Part shown: positions 26,600 to 35,550 of the stretch, one piece after another
Position numbering within the stretch: position 1 is the stretch's first letter
Layout of the letters: every line of letters begins with the position of its first letter
Assembly (NCBI GenBank): GCA_002726915.1
Contig: PBSY01000044.1
Span: 1 to 64,000, forward strand
Source: Verrucomicrobiales bacterium
GTDB taxonomy: Bacteria > Verrucomicrobiota > Verrucomicrobiia > Verrucomicrobiales > DEV007
Length of the DNA: 64,000 nt
Reading direction: 5' to 3'
The notes under the pieces: generated by a model
What the model was told of the DNA's origin: nothing
The model's database searches: none
What the model saw: the letters and a program-made list of their open reading frames with translations, nothing else
Made by a program: the position numbers and the translations under genes

Positions 26600-27925
26600 T
26601 TACGATAAAGAGAGTGCTTGAACGGCCTTTCTGAAGGCGTCTCCCCGCTCTTCATAGCCCGAGAACATGTCAAAACTCGAGGTCCCTGGAGAAAAGAGAA
26701 CAATGTCACCGCTCTCAGCCGCATCAGCAGCAATCTGGACTGCCTGATTTAGATCGTCAGCAATTAGGCAAGTAGTCCTCGGACTCCATGAACTCACAAT
26801 CTCCTCTTTAACCTCCCCGATACAGATCGCGACTTTGGCTTTCTCCCCGGCTGATTCTGCCAGAGCACTAAATTCCAAACCTTTTTGCTTACCCCCTACA
26901 ATCAAGACTAAAGGGGCATCTTGCCCTGAAATCGCACTCTCAAGCGAGTGAAGATTAGTCGACTTGGAATCATTCAAATAGAGGACTCCGTCGATCTCAC
27001 TAACTTTCTCACAGCGGTGGGCGGGAGCTCTAAAGCTCTTTACGGACCCGTCAATAACACTCCAGGAAATCCCTAGGAGATCGGCCACAGCAAGACACAC
27101 CATGACATTTTCTGCATTGTGTTTGCCTTGAAGCTCAGCTTTTCTGAAGTCAAAGCTTCGACCGGTCTTTTTCTCATAGATTAATCCTTTCTCATAGCTG
27201 AAATCACCTCCTTCAGAAAAGGCCGAGAAAGTGGTTCTTACCCAATCACTCCCTACGTCGTCTTCGAGCTTACATATTGCCTGTTTGCCCCCCTCGCCAT
27301 TCTCAAATACTCGCAGTTTTGCCTGCCTGTAGTCATCCAGGCTCTCATAACGGTCAAGGTGATCGGCCGCAAAGTTCATCCAAACCGCCACCTCTGGACT
27401 GAATGTTTTAATTGTCTCAAGTTGAAACGAACTGACCTCAAGAACAATCCAATCCAGCCCCTCTTTTGAGGCAACAACATCGCTGTAAGCACGCCCGATA
27501 TTTCCAGCCGCGACGGCCTTCAACCCGCTGCTGTTGATCATATCCACGACGAGGCTGGTTGTCGTTGTCTTACCGTTCGTTCCTGTGATCGCAACTACTG
27601 GAATTTCACTGAGACGAAATGCAAATTCGATTTCACCAATCAGCTCATCTGACGCCTCGAAAAAGGCCCGGGCTATGGGCCTGCGCTGGTCGATCCCGGG
27701 GCTAATCACAGAAACGTCGTAGGCTATCGGTGGAGAAAGCGCATCATCACCGCAAGTCAAAACCACACCCAGTTCGGCAAACCGCTCCACAGCGGAGGCC
27801 AAGCGCAATGTATCACCGCTATCAAAGGCAGATACACTTGCCCCATGGCTAAGCGCCAAAGCAGCAGCAGCAAGACCGCTACCACCAGCACCTAACACAG
27901 CAACTTTTTTACCTATCAAATCCAT
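26600..27925 (-). CDS. murD: UDP-N-acetylmuramoyl-L-alanine--D-glutamate ligase
   Basis: A 441-residue Mur ligase that adds D-Glu to UDP-MurNAc-L-Ala. The N-terminal Rossmann domain begins KVAVLGAGGSGLAAA. The ATP loop is AITGTNGKTTTT. The FAADHLDRY and LNDSKSTN motifs of the central and C-terminal domains follow, and the SPGTSSFDMF end is diagnostic of MurD. Its start codon abuts the stop of mraY with no spacer, so translation is probably coupled. Confidence 0.95.
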   Translation of the reverse strand: MDLIGKKVAVLGAGGSGLAAAALALSHGASVSAFDSGDTLRLASAVERFAELGVVLTCGDDALSPPIAYDVSVISPGIDQRRPIARAFFEASDELIGEIEFAFRLSEIPVVAITGTNGKTTTTSLVVDMINSSGLKAVAAGNIGRAYSDVVASKEGLDWIVLEVSSFQLETIKTFSPEVAVWMNFAADHLDRYESLDDYRQAKLRVFENGEGGKQAICKLEDDVGSDWVRTTFSAFSEGGDFSYEKGLIYEKKTGRSFDFRKAELQGKHNAENVMVCLAVADLLGISWSVIDGSVKSFRAPAHRCEKVSEIDGVLYLNDSKSTNLHSLESAISGQDAPLVLIVGGKQKGLEFSALAESAGEKAKVAICIGEVKEEIVSSWSPRTTCLIADDLNQAVQIAADAAESGDIVLFSPGTSSFDMFSGYEERGDAFRKAVQALSLS

Positions 27926-29038
27926 CTAACGAAGTTTTAGAGTCATCAACCCAAGCATTGCGGAGATAATTGAGATGATCCAAAAACGATTAATAACTTT
28001 GCTCTCAGCCCATCCCATCAACTCAAAGTGATGGTGAATCGGTGACATCTTAAAAATTCGTTTGCCTGTCAGCTTGAAGCTTGCCACTTGAAGAATCACA
28101 GACGCGGCTTCCATCACAAAAACAAAGCCGACGATGATCAGTAGTAACTCCTGCTTGCAACAGATCGAAATAGTCCCCAGCATCCCGCCAATGGCAAGAG
28201 AGCCCGTATCTCCCATGAAGACCTTTGCTGGGTAACAATTAAACCAGAGAAATCCGAGACCCGCGCCAACGAGCGCCGTACAGAAAATCGATACTTCCCC
28301 GGCATGACGGTTAAAAGGGACCTGAAGATAGTCCCCTCCAATAATCTGGTGACCCGCAACGTAACTAAGTATGGCATAAGCCATTGCCGTAGTGACAGTG
28401 CACCCGGCAGCAAGACCATCAAGGCCATCGGTCAGGTTCACTGCATTCGAGCACCCTACGATGACAATCGGAAGCAGGACAAACGTGAAAAGACCCATAT
28501 CCTCAATCACCGGATCCTTTAGGATGGGCAAGTAAAGCCTTCCAATGTAATCGGAAGTATCGGGGTGGCTGTAAAGGTAGCCGACGGCAATGAAGGAAAC
28601 TGCACATTGAACGATCAGCTTAACCTTGCCCCGCACACCAATTGAATTCTTTCTACTTATCTTTAAATAGTCATCCACAAAACCGAGTAGCCCGGTTCCC
28701 AACATTACAAAAATGAGGGCATGCACGAAGGGATTTGTGGGGCGTGCCCAAAGAAGAACAGAAATTAAAACTGCCCCAACAATCAAGACCCCACCCATTG
28801 TAGGTGTCCCCGCCTTTCCGCCATGGAGTTCAGCCAACTCATTCACCTCTTCCTTAGTCCGAATTGGCTGGCCTAACTTGAGGGAAATCAGCTTGAGAAT
28901 TACTTTATTCCCTAACAGAACGGTTAGAAGGAAGGCGGTCAAACAGGCCCCGGCAGCGCGAAATGTTTGATACTGAAAAACGTTCAGTGGATCCAACCAG
29001 TCTGAGTGATCTTTTAGCAGGTGAAGAAAATACAACAT
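27926..29038 (-). CDS. mraY: Phospho-N-acetylmuramoyl-pentapeptide-transferase
   Basis: A 370-residue integral membrane enzyme that transfers phospho-MurNAc-pentapeptide to undecaprenyl phosphate, making lipid I. Ten hydrophobic helices can be traced. Key motifs are present: GFVDDYLK with the catalytic Asp pair, NAVNLTDGLDGLA, MGDTGSLAIGG, and the SPIHHHFELMGW cytoplasmic loop. It follows murF by 12 bases and precedes murD directly, a standard dcw order. Confidence 0.97.
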   Translation of the reverse strand: MLYFLHLLKDHSDWLDPLNVFQYQTFRAAGACLTAFLLTVLLGNKVILKLISLKLGQPIRTKEEVNELAELHGGKAGTPTMGGVLIVGAVLISVLLWARPTNPFVHALIFVMLGTGLLGFVDDYLKISRKNSIGVRGKVKLIVQCAVSFIAVGYLYSHPDTSDYIGRLYLPILKDPVIEDMGLFTFVLLPIVIVGCSNAVNLTDGLDGLAAGCTVTTAMAYAILSYVAGHQIIGGDYLQVPFNRHAGEVSIFCTALVGAGLGFLWFNCYPAKVFMGDTGSLAIGGMLGTISICCKQELLLIIVGFVFVMEAASVILQVASFKLTGKRIFKMSPIHHHFELMGWAESKVINRFWIISIISAMLGLMTLKLR

Positions 29039-29050
29039 AGATGCCTGTTG

Positions 29051-30418
29051 CTAGTTGAAATGGTTGATTACTTTTTCCATAGCGGCCGCACGACTCCCCT
29101 TGACGAGAACGAGATCATCGTAAACGAGGAAGTCGCGAAGAAATTGAGATGCGGCGTCATGATCAGCAAAGTGATGGCGTTCCTGAATGCCAACCGCTCC
29201 TTCGTTTATCATAGCAGCCTTAGTTCCGACGGTAACTAAGGCATCCACTCCAGTTGTGACCACCGCTCCACCGACGCTCAAATGAGCCTCCCGTTCGTGT
29301 TCCCCCAACTCTCCCATAAATCCTAACACCGCTACACGCCGACCCCCTGCTGGAGAGATCTTCAAGGCCTCAAGGGCAGCTTTCATCGAATCCGGATTAG
29401 CGTTATAGCTATCATCAAGAAACCTAAATCCTCCTGCAGTTCGTTCCTGAAGACGGCCACCACTCAACTTTACTCTACCCAAGTTCTCGGCAATAACATT
29501 CGGAGCGATGCCCTGACGAAGCGCGACTGCAGCGGCAAGCAACGCGTTATTGACCATGTGCAAGCCCCTGACCGGCAGCACAATCTCGGGAGAATCATTC
29601 ATCTCTGATCGCAGAACGAACTTTATTTGCCCGCCCTCAATTACCTCAACAGCCTCCGCCCTAACATCCCCCTCTCCAATCCCTACTGGGATTAATTCAC
29701 AGGAAACCCGATCACTTACATATTTAAAAAAGTCATCCGCGACCGGCATTGCACAATAGCCACTGGCCGGAACAGCTACAGCCAAGGCTGACTTCTCTTC
29801 AGCAATGGCCTCCCGTGTCATCATGTGCTCAATGTGAGCAGTTCCGATATGAGTTATAACGGCAGCATCTGGCTCAGAAATCTCAGCCAGCGCCTCAATC
29901 TCTCCGGGATGATTCATGCCCATTTCCCATACACCAAACTTATCGTTCCCATCGCCCGCAAGAATCGTCAGGGGCAGACCAATATGATTGTTCAAATTGC
30001 CGACTGTGCAGTTGACTTGCCCTCCCGTAGACAGCAAGGCACCTAGGAAGTCTTTGGTAGAAGTCTTACCGTTACTGCCGGTAACACCGACCACAAAGAG
30101 TCCTTCACTTTCTCTCCGATGATTGAAGGCGAGGCGTTGCAGGGAGCGTAACGTGTCTTTCACCCGGACAATCCCTCCAGTAAAACTCTCGGTTTCCGCA
30201 GTCAAATTGCTAACTACAAGAGCTGCGGCTTTCCTCTCCACGACCGAACCGATAAAATCGTGAGCATCAAACCGGTCACCTTTAAGAGCCAGAAAAATCT
30301 GGCCTTCATCAACCGTTCGTGAATCAGTAGAAATCGATCTCACTTGAACAGATGGCACTCCCTGGAGAAGTTCTCCGTCGCACCAGCGAACCAATTGGCT
30401 AAGAGTTATTGGCATCAT
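29051..30418 (-). CDS. murF: UDP-MurNAc-tripeptide--D-Ala-D-Ala ligase
   Basis: A 455-residue Mur ligase that adds D-Ala-D-Ala to the UDP-MurNAc tripeptide. The N-terminal domain (VRSISTDSRTV, GDRFDAHDF) recognises the UDP-substrate. The ATP loop is GVTGSNGKTSTK. The NHIGLPLT and FLDDSYNANPDSMKAAL motifs are specific to MurF. Its ATG overlaps the murE stop by four bases. It is cotranscribed with mraY downstream. Confidence 0.96.
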   Translation of the reverse strand: MMPITLSQLVRWCDGELLQGVPSVQVRSISTDSRTVDEGQIFLALKGDRFDAHDFIGSVVERKAAALVVSNLTAETESFTGGIVRVKDTLRSLQRLAFNHRRESEGLFVVGVTGSNGKTSTKDFLGALLSTGGQVNCTVGNLNNHIGLPLTILAGDGNDKFGVWEMGMNHPGEIEALAEISEPDAAVITHIGTAHIEHMMTREAIAEEKSALAVAVPASGYCAMPVADDFFKYVSDRVSCELIPVGIGEGDVRAEAVEVIEGGQIKFVLRSEMNDSPEIVLPVRGLHMVNNALLAAAVALRQGIAPNVIAENLGRVKLSGGRLQERTAGGFRFLDDSYNANPDSMKAALEALKISPAGGRRVAVLGFMGELGEHEREAHLSVGGAVVTTGVDALVTVGTKAAMINEGAVGIQERHHFADHDAASQFLRDFLVYDDLVLVKGSRAAAMEKVINHFN

Positions 30419-31902
30419 CTCTCACCTCCTTCCGCTTTCTCACGAATAAAATTGACCGCAGTCCTGCGATCATCAAATTCATGCCTAACCCCGTCAATTT
30501 CTTGATAGGTTTCGTGTCCCTTACCCGCGATTAGTACGATATCGCGTTCTTCAGCAAGTCGAATGGCTCGCTTGATAGCTAGCCTTCGATCTTCGATCAC
30601 TTCGTAATTGTGGCTTTGAAAACCCTTTTCAACGTCCTCAAGAATTTGAGCTGGAGGCTCGGTCCGGGGATTGTCTGTCGTCAAGATGCATAGGTCACTC
30701 TGATCTTCAGCTGCCTTTGCCATCATCGCTCGCTTTCCAGTATCCCGGTCGCCTCCACAGCCAAAGACAGTGATAATACGATTAGGTCCGAGGTCGCGAA
30801 GTGTCTTGAGCACACTAGCAATCGCATCCGGCGTGTGGGCGTAATCAACGAACACGCGATAGTTGATCTGCCGATCACCAACAGCCTCGAGTCGACCGGG
30901 CACTTGCGGAGCCTCCGCCATCTTCGAGACGGTTTCTCGGAGGTTCAAACCGACACCATAAGCAGAAGCTATCGCTGCGACCGAATTGTAGACGTTGAAG
31001 ACCCCGATCAAAGGAGTTCTTACGAGGAAGCTGCGCTCGCCAAAAGAAAGTTTGAACTCAGTTCCGTCAAAATCGCTTCTTATATCATAAACTTGAAAAT
31101 CCGCACTCGCAGATCGCCCAAAGGTGTAAACCTTGAGTCGCTCAAATTTTCTTTTCCTAAGCCGCTCACCAAAGGAATCGTCCCCGTTAATGATCGCAAC
31201 TCCTTCCTTAGATGTATCAAGATCCATCGCAGTGAACATGGCTGCCTTCGCCTCGAAGTAATTTTCCATTCCTCCATGGAAGTCGAGGTGATCCTGAGTA
31301 AGATTGGTAAACACTCCAACATCGAAGGAGACCCCTGTTATACGCTTCTGGATAACGCCGTGAGATGACACTTCCATGGCAACTGCGCGACAGTCAGAAT
31401 CGAGCATTTCGCGCAACAATTTCTGAAGTTCTGGCGACTCCGGAGTCGTATGAGGAGCATCTTTAACTTCATCCCCAACTACGTATTTTATCGTCCCAAT
31501 GAGACCGGCTCGATGAAGAGTTGCTTCGAACAGGTGATGAATTAAAAACGTCGTCGTCGTTTTGCCATTGGTGCCCGTTACCCCTATTACTGGAAGGTCA
31601 TGGCTCGGATTACCCTCGAAATTCGCAGCGGCGATTGCCATGGCAAGTCGAGGGTCATTCGTTTGAATCCACGTGATCGAAAACTCAGACGCGTACGGTT
31701 GGCCCGAAACAATGGCGACAGCACCGTTATTGATGGCCGCCTCAATGTATTCATTGCCGTCATCACCCTGCCCAACAAGAGCGCAAAAGACCCCGCCCTT
31801 AACAACTTTTCGCGAGTCAAAAAACACCCCGGACACCTCAATATCAAGCGAACCGGAAACGGACTTAACGCAGATAGAATCAATGAGTTCCGACAGCTTC
31901 AT
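30415..31902 (-). CDS. murE: UDP-MurNAc-L-Ala-D-Glu--meso-diaminopimelate ligase
   Basis: A 495-residue Mur ligase that adds the third peptide residue. The N-terminal domain has VFFDSRKVVKGGVF, the ATP loop is GVTGTNGKTTTTF, and NLTQDHLDFHG and DYAHTPDA follow. The DNPRTE motif near the C-terminus is the signature for meso-diaminopimelate rather than lysine, so the organism should have Gram-negative-type DAP peptidoglycan. It overlaps both ftsI and murF by four bases, indicating tight translational coupling. Confidence 0.96.
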   Translation of the reverse strand: MKLSELIDSICVKSVSGSLDIEVSGVFFDSRKVVKGGVFCALVGQGDDGNEYIEAAINNGAVAIVSGQPYASEFSITWIQTNDPRLAMAIAAANFEGNPSHDLPVIGVTGTNGKTTTTFLIHHLFEATLHRAGLIGTIKYVVGDEVKDAPHTTPESPELQKLLREMLDSDCRAVAMEVSSHGVIQKRITGVSFDVGVFTNLTQDHLDFHGGMENYFEAKAAMFTAMDLDTSKEGVAIINGDDSFGERLRKRKFERLKVYTFGRSASADFQVYDIRSDFDGTEFKLSFGERSFLVRTPLIGVFNVYNSVAAIASAYGVGLNLRETVSKMAEAPQVPGRLEAVGDRQINYRVFVDYAHTPDAIASVLKTLRDLGPNRIITVFGCGGDRDTGKRAMMAKAAEDQSDLCILTTDNPRTEPPAQILEDVEKGFQSHNYEVIEDRRLAIKRAIRLAEERDIVLIAGKGHETYQEIDGVRHEFDDRRTAVNFIREKAEGGER

Positions 31903-33791
31903 GGATTTCGCCCCCCACTCTCCAACTCATTCAAATTCGCGAACGAAGTCTCTGTCTCATGCTCAATTTCCTCAAGAAGATCTGGCTCGATGCCAATAAT
32001 CTTGACCGCATCAGCGACAATTTCTTTGAACACAGGACCAGCAACACTCCCTCCATAAGCGGGACCATTCGTGATACTTGGGTCATCGACCACGATCAAG
32101 CCCACTAACTGGGGATTGTCAGCGGGGAGAAACCCCATAAAAGAGGCAGTGTAACGATCTGAGGCATACCCGACATTTTCGATGTATTTTCTAGATGTGC
32201 CGGTTTTACCGCCCATTGAATAACCTGGTAGCTTCGCCTTAGCGCCAGTCCCATTTTTCGTAAGAGCCTCCACCATACACTGGCGAACTTGAGCCGCCGC
32301 CTTTGCGCTAAGAACTCTACGAGCGGCCTTCATGTTTCCTTTCAACATTGGAAGATCGCCTGCTCCTAACTCCCTCACACTATCAATGATCGTCGGAGGC
32401 TGATACACTCCTCCGTTGGCTATCACGCTGCAAGCCATCAGCATTTGCATTGGAGTAACACTGACTTCGTAACCCATCGTGCGACTCGAGAAGGAAGACT
32501 TGGACCACGTATCGACACTACTCATCCATCCTGACTGCTCAGCGTTGAGTTCAATACCAGTTTTGGATCCAAATCCAAACTTCTGAGCATAAGAGTGGAA
32601 TCCCTCGCGATTCAGTGGCCGTGCAACTTTGTAGGCACCAATGTTGGAAGACTTCGCAAATGCCATCTGCGCAGTCAACACACCGTAGGGGTGATGGTCT
32701 CTTAGCGAAGAGCCATCACGTCTATAGTATCCCATCTCGCAATCAATCTCGGTCATCGGGTTCACCAAACCACGGTCGAATGCGGCACCGTATCCCACGA
32801 CCTTAAAGGTTGAGCCCGGCTGATAAAGGTCAGTCACAGCAATGTTTCGGCGAACCGGCGGCATTCCTCGAATACCCTTACGGGTAGCCAGATCGAAATG
32901 GGGACGGCTCGACATCGCGAGAACTTCGCCCGTTTTCGGATCCATGAAGATTGCCGTCGCTTTCTCAGGACGGTGACGATCAATAACTGCGTCCAGCTCA
33001 CGTTCCAAAATCTCCTGGAGCGCCATGTTGATCGTGAGGTAGACATCTTTACCTGGAACAGGGTCGACCTGTAATCCTCGGTAGGCGTGAATTTCACGAC
33101 TCTTACGATCGCGTTCACAATAACGATATCCCGGTATGCCTGTCAGCACTTCGTTCAAGGTCTTCTCAACACCGGAGACCCCAACCCCCTCCTGATCAAC
33201 GTAGCCAATGACTTGAGTCAAGGAGAGAGGACTTGGATAGTAACGCTTTTCACCTTTGCGAAGGTAGAGACCACCAATCGATTTTTCACGAAGCAACTCA
33301 GTTAATTGGCGCGAAAAGTCATCCTCGATGCTCTTTGCCAAAACAATTTCACCCACTGTCTTTTCGCGTAATGTACGCCCCAGCTCTTGGACTGGAATCC
33401 TTAGAAGCCCAGAGATCTCTTCAGCAACATACTCGCGATAGCGGGCCAAGATCTCATCAGGATGATACTTCTTACGAATTTCGTGAGACTTGACACCCTC
33501 TTTAGTCGCAAGCCCCCTACAGGCAAGGCTCTGATCCTTAATGTGAAAACAATCCACGACAAGCGAATACACCGTCTGATTCCTCGCTAGAAGCTCCCCG
33601 GAGCCGTCGTAAATTCGACCGCGTTTCCCCGGGAGCAGTTCACGATATTCATATCGATCGCGGGCCCGTTCACCCAAATCCTCTGAGCAGAATAACTCGA
33701 TGTAAATTAGTCGACCGCTCAGAACAGAAAGCAGCGTTACCAGTAATACACAGGCAATGGTGAGGCGCTTCTTTAAGTTCGCGATCATCAA
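31899..33791 (-). CDS. ftsI: Septal peptidoglycan transpeptidase FtsI (class B PBP)
   Basis: A 630-residue class B penicillin-binding protein for cross-linking septal peptidoglycan, partner of FtsW. One N-terminal membrane helix (about 8-28) precedes the pedestal region (RGRIYDGSGELLARN). The transpeptidase domain has S327-T-F-K330, SSN at 381-383 and KTGT at 529-532. No PASTA domains are present. The C-terminal end is Glu-rich. The start codon is five bases downstream of the ftsL-like gene, and the 3' end overlaps murE by four bases. Confidence 0.95.
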   Translation of the reverse strand: MMIANLKKRLTIACVLLVTLLSVLSGRLIYIELFCSEDLGERARDRYEYRELLPGKRGRIYDGSGELLARNQTVYSLVVDCFHIKDQSLACRGLATKEGVKSHEIRKKYHPDEILARYREYVAEEISGLLRIPVQELGRTLREKTVGEIVLAKSIEDDFSRQLTELLREKSIGGLYLRKGEKRYYPSPLSLTQVIGYVDQEGVGVSGVEKTLNEVLTGIPGYRYCERDRKSREIHAYRGLQVDPVPGKDVYLTINMALQEILERELDAVIDRHRPEKATAIFMDPKTGEVLAMSSRPHFDLATRKGIRGMPPVRRNIAVTDLYQPGSTFKVVGYGAAFDRGLVNPMTEIDCEMGYYRRDGSSLRDHHPYGVLTAQMAFAKSSNIGAYKVARPLNREGFHSYAQKFGFGSKTGIELNAEQSGWMSSVDTWSKSSFSSRTMGYEVSVTPMQMLMACSVIANGGVYQPPTIIDSVRELGAGDLPMLKGNMKAARRVLSAKAAAQVRQCMVEALTKNGTGAKAKLPGYSMGGKTGTSRKYIENVGYASDRYTASFMGFLPADNPQLVGLIVVDDPSITNGPAYGGSVAGPVFKEIVADAVKIIGIEPDLLEEIEHETETSFANLNELESGGRNP

Positions 33792-33796
33792 ATTTA

Positions 33797-34138
33797 TCAG
33801 TCTAGATTCGCTCTAACTTCAGAAATCTCAGCAGGCGCTTTCACCTCAATCACTTGAGACATCTCAATCTCACTGAGATCACTTTTAACCCAGCGCAGTC
33901 TGCGCGATAGCTCCTGGCGCCCCTTGACTCCGGCGATACGTAGTTCCAACATCTCAATTTCGAGATCCAATTCGGCTACTTGATCCTCGAGCCCTCGAAT
34001 CTCATATCCGAAAATGACATGCTCGTTCCTGACAAGAACGAATCCTGCACCCGTTGCGAGGAGCAGGAGACCGGCCACGACCAAGCGGCAAATTGTGATC
34101 GGGCGAACCCGATTTCTGTATCGGTTCCTCTTTTCCAT
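33797..34138 (-). CDS. ftsL: FtsL-like septum protein
   Basis: A 113-residue bitopic protein. A short basic cytoplasmic tail (KRNRYRNRVRP) is followed by one membrane helix (about 16-36) and a coiled-coil-like stretch rich in Glu, Leu and Ile (about 42-85). Sequence identity to FtsL is low, as is usual. The assignment rests on topology and on its place between rsmH and ftsI, where ftsL is found. Its ATG overlaps the rsmH stop by one base (TAATG). It would link the FtsQB complex to FtsWI. Confidence 0.75.
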   Translation of the reverse strand: MEKRNRYRNRVRPITICRLVVAGLLLLATGAGFVLVRNEHVIFGYEIRGLEDQVAELDLEIEMLELRIAGVKGRQELSRRLRWVKSDLSEIEMSQVIEVKAPAEISEVRANLD

Positions 34139-35061
34139 TAATCCTCCAACTTCACCGCGACTCTAAGCTTGGCGCTCCTTGCCCTTGGGTTCATCTCGAT
34201 CTCCGCATCACTTGGGCTGATGGCCCGCCGGGACGGCAAGGCCAAGCAATAATCCAAGTTCTCTCTCGGTTCGGGCCACTCTGGACGATCAATAAACGGG
34301 GTGCTGTGACGTCGCATGAAACGCTTCACCATGCGATCTTCTAGTGAATGAAACGAAATAATAGCCAGCACACCTCCCTCGCTTAGTACTTCTAGAGATT
34401 TATTTAAGGCTGCCTCAAGCATCTCCAACTCTCGATTCACGGCTAAACGGATCGCTTGAAAAACACGGGTCGCCGGATGTTTACCGCTCACCCGCGGCAC
34501 AGCCCGCTCAATTATCTCAGCTAACTGCAGAGTCGTGTCGATCGCTTTCTGCCGGCGGGCCTTCATAATCTCTTTGGCAGCCCGAACCGCTCGCCTCTCT
34601 TCGCCGTAATCGCGAAAAATTCGGATCATTTCTGCTTCGTCCCAGTCATTCACCAAGTCTCTCGCAGAAAAGTCAGCCCGATCATCCATTCTCATATCGA
34701 GCGGTCCATCATCCCGAAAGGAAAACCCACGTGATGGCTCGTCCAGCTGGTGGGAAGAAACGCCCAGGTCCATCAGAATACCATCCACCCGATCAATCCC
34801 CACGTTCCGCAGTAAAGAATCCATATCGGAAAAATTTCCACGCACGGGAAGGAAGCAGTCACCAAATTGGGCCAATCTACGCCCGGCATACTCAAGCGCC
34901 TCAGCATCCTGATCGCATCCAACAACGTGAGCTCCGCGTTCAAGAAAGACTTCGGAGTGGCCCCCGCCACCCAATGTTCCGTCGAAGATTTGCTTTCCCT
35001 TCACCGGCTCCAAAGCGGCAAGAATCTCGCGGGGCATGATTGGCTGATGGTAAAACTCCAT
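34138..35061 (-). CDS. rsmH: 16S rRNA (cytosine1402-N4)-methyltransferase
   Basis: The RsmH (MraW) methyltransferase modifies C1402 of 16S rRNA. The protein starts MEFYHQPIMPREIL, the family N-terminus. It has the SAM loop FDGTLGGGGHSE, the GILMDLGVSSHQLD motif, and the FHSLEDRMVKRF end. The frame is open upstream to an ATG at 35220, giving 360 residues. The ATG at 35061 was chosen because it gives the normal length (307) and start. It is the first gene of the dcw cluster here; mraZ, which usually precedes it, is missing. Confidence 0.93.
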   Translation of the reverse strand: MEFYHQPIMPREILAALEPVKGKQIFDGTLGGGGHSEVFLERGAHVVGCDQDAEALEYAGRRLAQFGDCFLPVRGNFSDMDSLLRNVGIDRVDGILMDLGVSSHQLDEPSRGFSFRDDGPLDMRMDDRADFSARDLVNDWDEAEMIRIFRDYGEERRAVRAAKEIMKARRQKAIDTTLQLAEIIERAVPRVSGKHPATRVFQAIRLAVNRELEMLEAALNKSLEVLSEGGVLAIISFHSLEDRMVKRFMRRHSTPFIDRPEWPEPRENLDYCLALPSRRAISPSDAEIEMNPRARSAKLRVAVKLED

Positions 35062-35550
35062 TCTTTTGTCTTCGTGATGAGCTTTTCCTCTGAGTCCAGA
35101 TTGAATTGAATCCCCTCTAAACCCTTCCGACCCTTCACCGGCCGAGAAGACTCGGTCAGCCACCTGTCCAGACGCATCACTCGCGCGTTCTAGCCAAGGT
35201 TTTATGGGGATGATCATCACTTTTAGAACCTAATTCTAGATATTGACTATCTCCCTAAGGGACTGAGCGCTGGCGTTATAAAAACCATAAATTATGGAAA
35301 ATCAGTGAACTTACTATATTATCTCAAAATCTTTTAAGGCAAGCCTAAAAGTTAAGTTTTCCTAAATAATTACCTCCTGAAATGAGGCCATCGCACGCGG
35401 CTTCCCACACCCAGCATCGGAGACGCCTTTCGATGCTAGATATGCCGATCCGGAAGTCGGATTCGAAAGGGGGACGAAGATTTTCTGACTGTCCTTTGTG
35501 CGCCTCCGATTGGCGCTAACAGACTACCTCTCCAATTCAGGATCGGACTT
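35062..35550. promoter_or_regulatory. AT-rich leader upstream of the dcw cluster, with a palindrome
   Basis: About 490 bases without a recognised gene, or 330 if rsmH uses its far start. The part at 35221-35390 is strikingly AT-rich and should carry the promoter for rsmH and the genes behind it. A perfect 13-base palindrome, CCATAAATTATGG, lies at 35285-35297 and could be an operator. On the minus strand TTGCCT and TAATAT are a possible but poorly spaced promoter pair near 35320-35345. No mraZ frame or mraZ-box array was seen. Confidence 0.4.

Noticed and set aside
34138-35220. 53-residue N-terminal extension of RsmH
   Set aside because: The extension does not resemble the family and the inner ATG at 35061 gives the normal start and length; it could still be a real lineage-specific extension.
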